A stretch of 8,317 bases of DNA from CAZHDI01 sp964531285 (GTDB lineage: Bacteria; Pseudomonadota; Alphaproteobacteria; JAJFIK01): contig CAZHDI010000122.1 in the NCBI GenBank assembly GCA_964531285.1, forward strand, positions 1-8,317, read 5' to 3'. The notes below the pieces were generated by a model. The model was given only the letters and a program-made list of their open reading frames with translations. It did not search any database and was not told the origin of the DNA. This document shows positions 6,414-8,317 of the stretch, one piece after another. Numbering within the stretch: position 1 is the first letter of the stretch; each line of letters starts with the position of its first letter. The translations under genes and the position numbers were made by a program.

Positions 6414-7784
6414 TCAGTGATCCCAGTCGGGCGCAGGACGGCCGTTATAGGGATCGTCCTCCTCGGCCGCGGGATCCCGGCGCGGCGACCAGTCAATGTA
6501 ATCGCGCGACCCCGACCCTGAATAGGACGATCCGGCCCGGTCCGGCTGGGCGCCCCGGTTCAGCGGGTCCTCGGCGGGCCGGCTGCCATAGCCCGGGGCC
6601 TCGCCATAGGCGGGCATGGTGTCGTCGAACCGATTGAGCGGGAAGACCGGCGGTCGTTGACCGAAGGCATCTTCCAGGGCGGCGGTTTGGAGCCCGCGCC
6701 GGGCGATCTGCCAGTAGCCGCCGCCGCCATCGAGCGCGAGGCCATGCTGATTGAGGTTCAAGGCCAACTGATCGACGGTGCCGGAAAACACCAGCCGCAA
6801 TTCGGCGCCGCGCGCGGAGATGGACCGGGTGTGCCACTCGGTGATGGTCGCCAGATCCTCGATCGCCGCACGCAGGACGGTCCAGTCATTGAGCGAGGCA
6901 AACCGAGCGGTCGCTTCCAGTTCGTACTGGCTGGCGTAATCGACAACGGTCAGCTCTTTCCATTCCCGCGCCATGGCCTGGATCACCGCGTCCACCCCTT
7001 GGGTGAAGACGCTCGGCGTCCCGTCCGGACCGGCCTCGAGCGGGCCGCTCACCCGTGCCGTGTAGCGCTGGCGCCCCTCGGCATCGATCCGCCAGGCCGA
7101 CACCTGAAGGCTGGCATTGCTGGGCGTACTGCCTGGCAGCAAGGCGCCTTGCGCCACCAGAACATCGCCATTGCCGTAGCGGCGCGCCAGCGGTTCCAGA
7201 TCGGCCCAATCGGCCCGCAAGGCGGTTTTGGCGTCGGTAATCTGGACATCCTCCAGATCGCCCAGCGGGACCTCGACCGGGGTCAGTTCATGGGTCAGAC
7301 GGCGGTCGGCCCAGGCGGCCAGCCACGGATTCGACGAATCCCACAGAACCTGAAGCCCGTTGCTCTCCAGCACCGGCACCACCACGGCGGTGCGGGCCTG
7401 GCTCTCGCTGAATGGGATCGAGGCATCGCGCAGCAGAGTGCGCACCATCTCGGGCCGAAAGCTGTAGCTGATCGTCGCCAGATAGCGGTTGCGGCTGTTG
7501 CGCTCCTCGATGATGCGCAGCCCCGCGCCCATCCGGCTCAGGTCGCTGTCGCTCACCGCCGGCAGCCGGCCCCAGTCGCCGGGCCGGGTCAACCGGCGCA
7601 TGAGCTGGATAAAGGCATCGCGGCGGCCTTCGGCATGGGCGATATCCCGGGCCCGCGCCGCGCTTTCCGCCGTCGCGTCCACCCGAATCCCCGAGGCGGC
7701 GAAGACATCCGCCAGGGCCGGTCCGGCGCCGAGGCCGACCGTGCTCAAAAGTCCAAGAATGGCCAGGGCCGCAAGCCGCTTCAT
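6414..7784 (-). CDS. DUF2066 family secreted protein
   Basis: This is a DUF2066 protein of unknown function, a family often found beside hdaA or hda. From the chosen ATG (7784) it has 456 residues. A signal peptide is clear: positive MKR, hydrophobic core (about 4-20), and a likely cleavage after GPALA at 25. The DUF2066 region spans about 26-375 and includes the early conserved helix ESAARARDIAHAEGRRDAF (40-58) and the strand PVLESNGLQVLWD. After about residue 385 the protein becomes a Pro/Gly/Ser/Asp-rich, probably disordered tail of some 70 residues ending PAPDWDH. Start choice: GAGG (7793-7796) is 8 bases from 7784. An ATG at 7790 with AGGA 7 bases away is nearly as good, and a GTG at 7823 is unlikely. 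It is probably exported to the periplasm and is the first gene of the run into hdaA. Confidence 0.9.
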   Translation of the reverse strand: MKRLAALAILGLLSTVGLGAGPALADVFAASGIRVDATAESAARARDIAHAEGRRDAFIQLMRRLTRPGDWGRLPAVSDSDLSRMGAGLRIIEERNSRNRYLATISYSFRPEMVRTLLRDASIPFSESQARTAVVVPVLESNGLQVLWDSSNPWLAAWADRRLTHELTPVEVPLGDLEDVQITDAKTALRADWADLEPLARRYGNGDVLVAQGALLPGSTPSNASLQVSAWRIDAEGRQRYTARVSGPLEAGPDGTPSVFTQGVDAVIQAMAREWKELTVVDYASQYELEATARFASLNDWTVLRAAIEDLATITEWHTRSISARGAELRLVFSGTVDQLALNLNQHGLALDGGGGYWQIARRGLQTAALEDAFGQRPPVFPLNRFDDTMPAYGEAPGYGSRPAEDPLNRGAQPDRAGSSYSGSGSRDYIDWSPRRDPAAEEDDPYNGRPAPDWDH

Positions 7785-7955
7785 CGCCATCGCCTCATCC
7801 TGTCCGAACCACTGCGCCCGCACCCTACATCACCCGTTTGGGGATGAGAACAACGCCGGCGCACCGGTGTGTCCGGCAGGGGGCGACGACTCGCCCGGCC
7901 CGGTGGTAAACAAACCATCGAACCGGCGCTGCCGCCCATCCACCAGCGAGGCCCC
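7785..7955. promoter_or_regulatory. Divergent intergenic region between DUF2066 gene and purM
   Basis: These 171 bases lie between two outward-facing gene starts. Visible elements are the weak minus-strand promoter candidate, an 8-bp palindrome CACCGGTG (7862-7869), one GACTC site (7888-7892, the GANTC methylation sequence of CcrM), and a possible stem before purM (CCGGT at 7900-7904 with ACCGG at 7922-7926). No riboswitch with a recognisable core was found, and I could not identify a convincing purM promoter. Confidence 0.45.
7824..7853 (-). promoter_or_regulatory. Weak candidate promoter for the DUF2066-hdaA-ppk1-ppx run
   Basis: On the minus strand TTGTTC (7848-7853) and TGTAGG (7824-7829) are separated by 18 bases. 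Each matches the sigma-70 consensus at only about half its positions. The start point would be near 7817, about 30 bases before the DUF2066 ATG and downstream of the alternative GTG at 7823. Location fits; motif quality is poor. Confidence 0.2.
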
Positions 7956-8317
7956 ATGGCGAAGGATCCCGAACACACTGCTCCCTCACCCGGTCTGACC
8001 TATGCCGATGCCGGGGTGGACATCGACGCGGGCAATGCGCTGGTTAAACGGATTGCCCCGCTGGCGGCCGCGACCCGGCGCCCCGGCACCCAGGCCGGAC
8101 TGGGCGGCTTCGGCGCCCTCTTCGACCCACGCGCGGCCGGCTATGAGGACCCGATCCTGGTGTCCTCGACCGATGGGGTCGGCACCAAGCTGAAACTCGC
8201 CTTCGCGACCGGCATCCACACCAGTGTCGGCATCGATCTGGTGGCCATGTGCGTCAACGATTTGATCGTCCAGGGCGCCGAGCCGCTGTTCTTTTTGGAC
8301 TATTTCGCCACCGGCAG
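7956..8317 (+). CDS. purM: Phosphoribosylformylglycinamidine cyclo-ligase (AIR synthetase), N-terminal part
   Basis: PurM closes the imidazole ring of FGAM with ATP to give AIR, the fifth step of purine synthesis, in the cytoplasm. The first 120 codons are present and the gene runs off the right edge (family proteins are about 345-350 residues). Diagnostic segments are LTYADAGVDIDAGNALVKRI (14-33), the Gly-rich GLGGFGALFD (48-57), the ATP-binding STDGVGTKLKLA (71-82), and GIDLVAMCVNDLIVQGAEPL (92-111), ending in FFLDYFATG. The ATG at 7956 is supported by GAGG ending 4 bases upstream and by the short lead before LTYADAG. A polar 13-residue lead precedes the conserved start, slightly longer than in E. 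coli. It is divergent from the DUF2066 gene; purN is often next but lies outside the window. Confidence 0.97.
   Translation, partial: MAKDPEHTAPSPGLTYADAGVDIDAGNALVKRIAPLAAATRRPGTQAGLGGFGALFDPRAAGYEDPILVSSTDGVGTKLKLAFATGIHTSVGIDLVAMCVNDLIVQGAEPLFFLDYFATG

Noticed and set aside
7785..7823. GTG start for the DUF2066 gene at 7823
   Set aside because: It would bury the signal peptide behind 13 extra polar residues and lacks a good ribosome-binding site; ATGs at 7790 and 7784 are better placed.

Overview
The window is a high-GC chromosomal segment that reads as alphaproteobacterial. The main indicators are an HdaA-type DnaA paralogue with an N-terminal clamp-binding motif, a DUF2066 protein next to it, a ppk1-ppx pair, and a divergent purM. 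The DUF4212/sodium:solute symporter pair and the general sequence character fit a Rhodospirillales-like or related, possibly marine, lineage. The order cannot be fixed from this window. Nearly all the DNA is coding, no gap exceeds about 175 bases, and I see no mobile element, CRISPR array, RNA gene or phage gene.

Left end (1-464): the first codons of a sodium:solute symporter large subunit and its complete two-helix DUF4212 partner lie on the minus strand. A 116-base divergent intergenic region separates them from rnd. Middle left (465-1658): a complete ribonuclease D (rnd) on the plus strand, possibly leaderless, ending tail-to-tail with ppx across only 21 bases.

Centre and right (1680-7784, all minus): a four-gene run transcribed in the order DUF2066 secreted protein, hdaA, ppk1, ppx. 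The DUF2066 and hdaA genes are 11 bases apart, hdaA and ppk1 107 bases, and ppk1 and ppx 83 bases. PPK1 makes polyphosphate from ATP and Ppx hydrolyses it, so synthesis and breakdown of the same polymer sit in one unit. HdaA works on the sliding clamp to inactivate DnaA-ATP after initiation, so the unit also carries a replication-control gene. Right end (7956-8317): the first 120 codons of purM (AIR synthetase, purine synthesis) diverge from the DUF2066 gene.

No previously undescribed system is evident. The region is core chromosome. Points worth a second look are local: a hairpin just upstream of the ppk1 ribosome-binding site, a possible leaderless rnd start at an extended -10, start-site ambiguity in ppx, a long disordered tail on the DUF2066 protein, a degenerate Walker B in HdaA, and the tail-to-tail rnd/ppx junction without a visible terminator.
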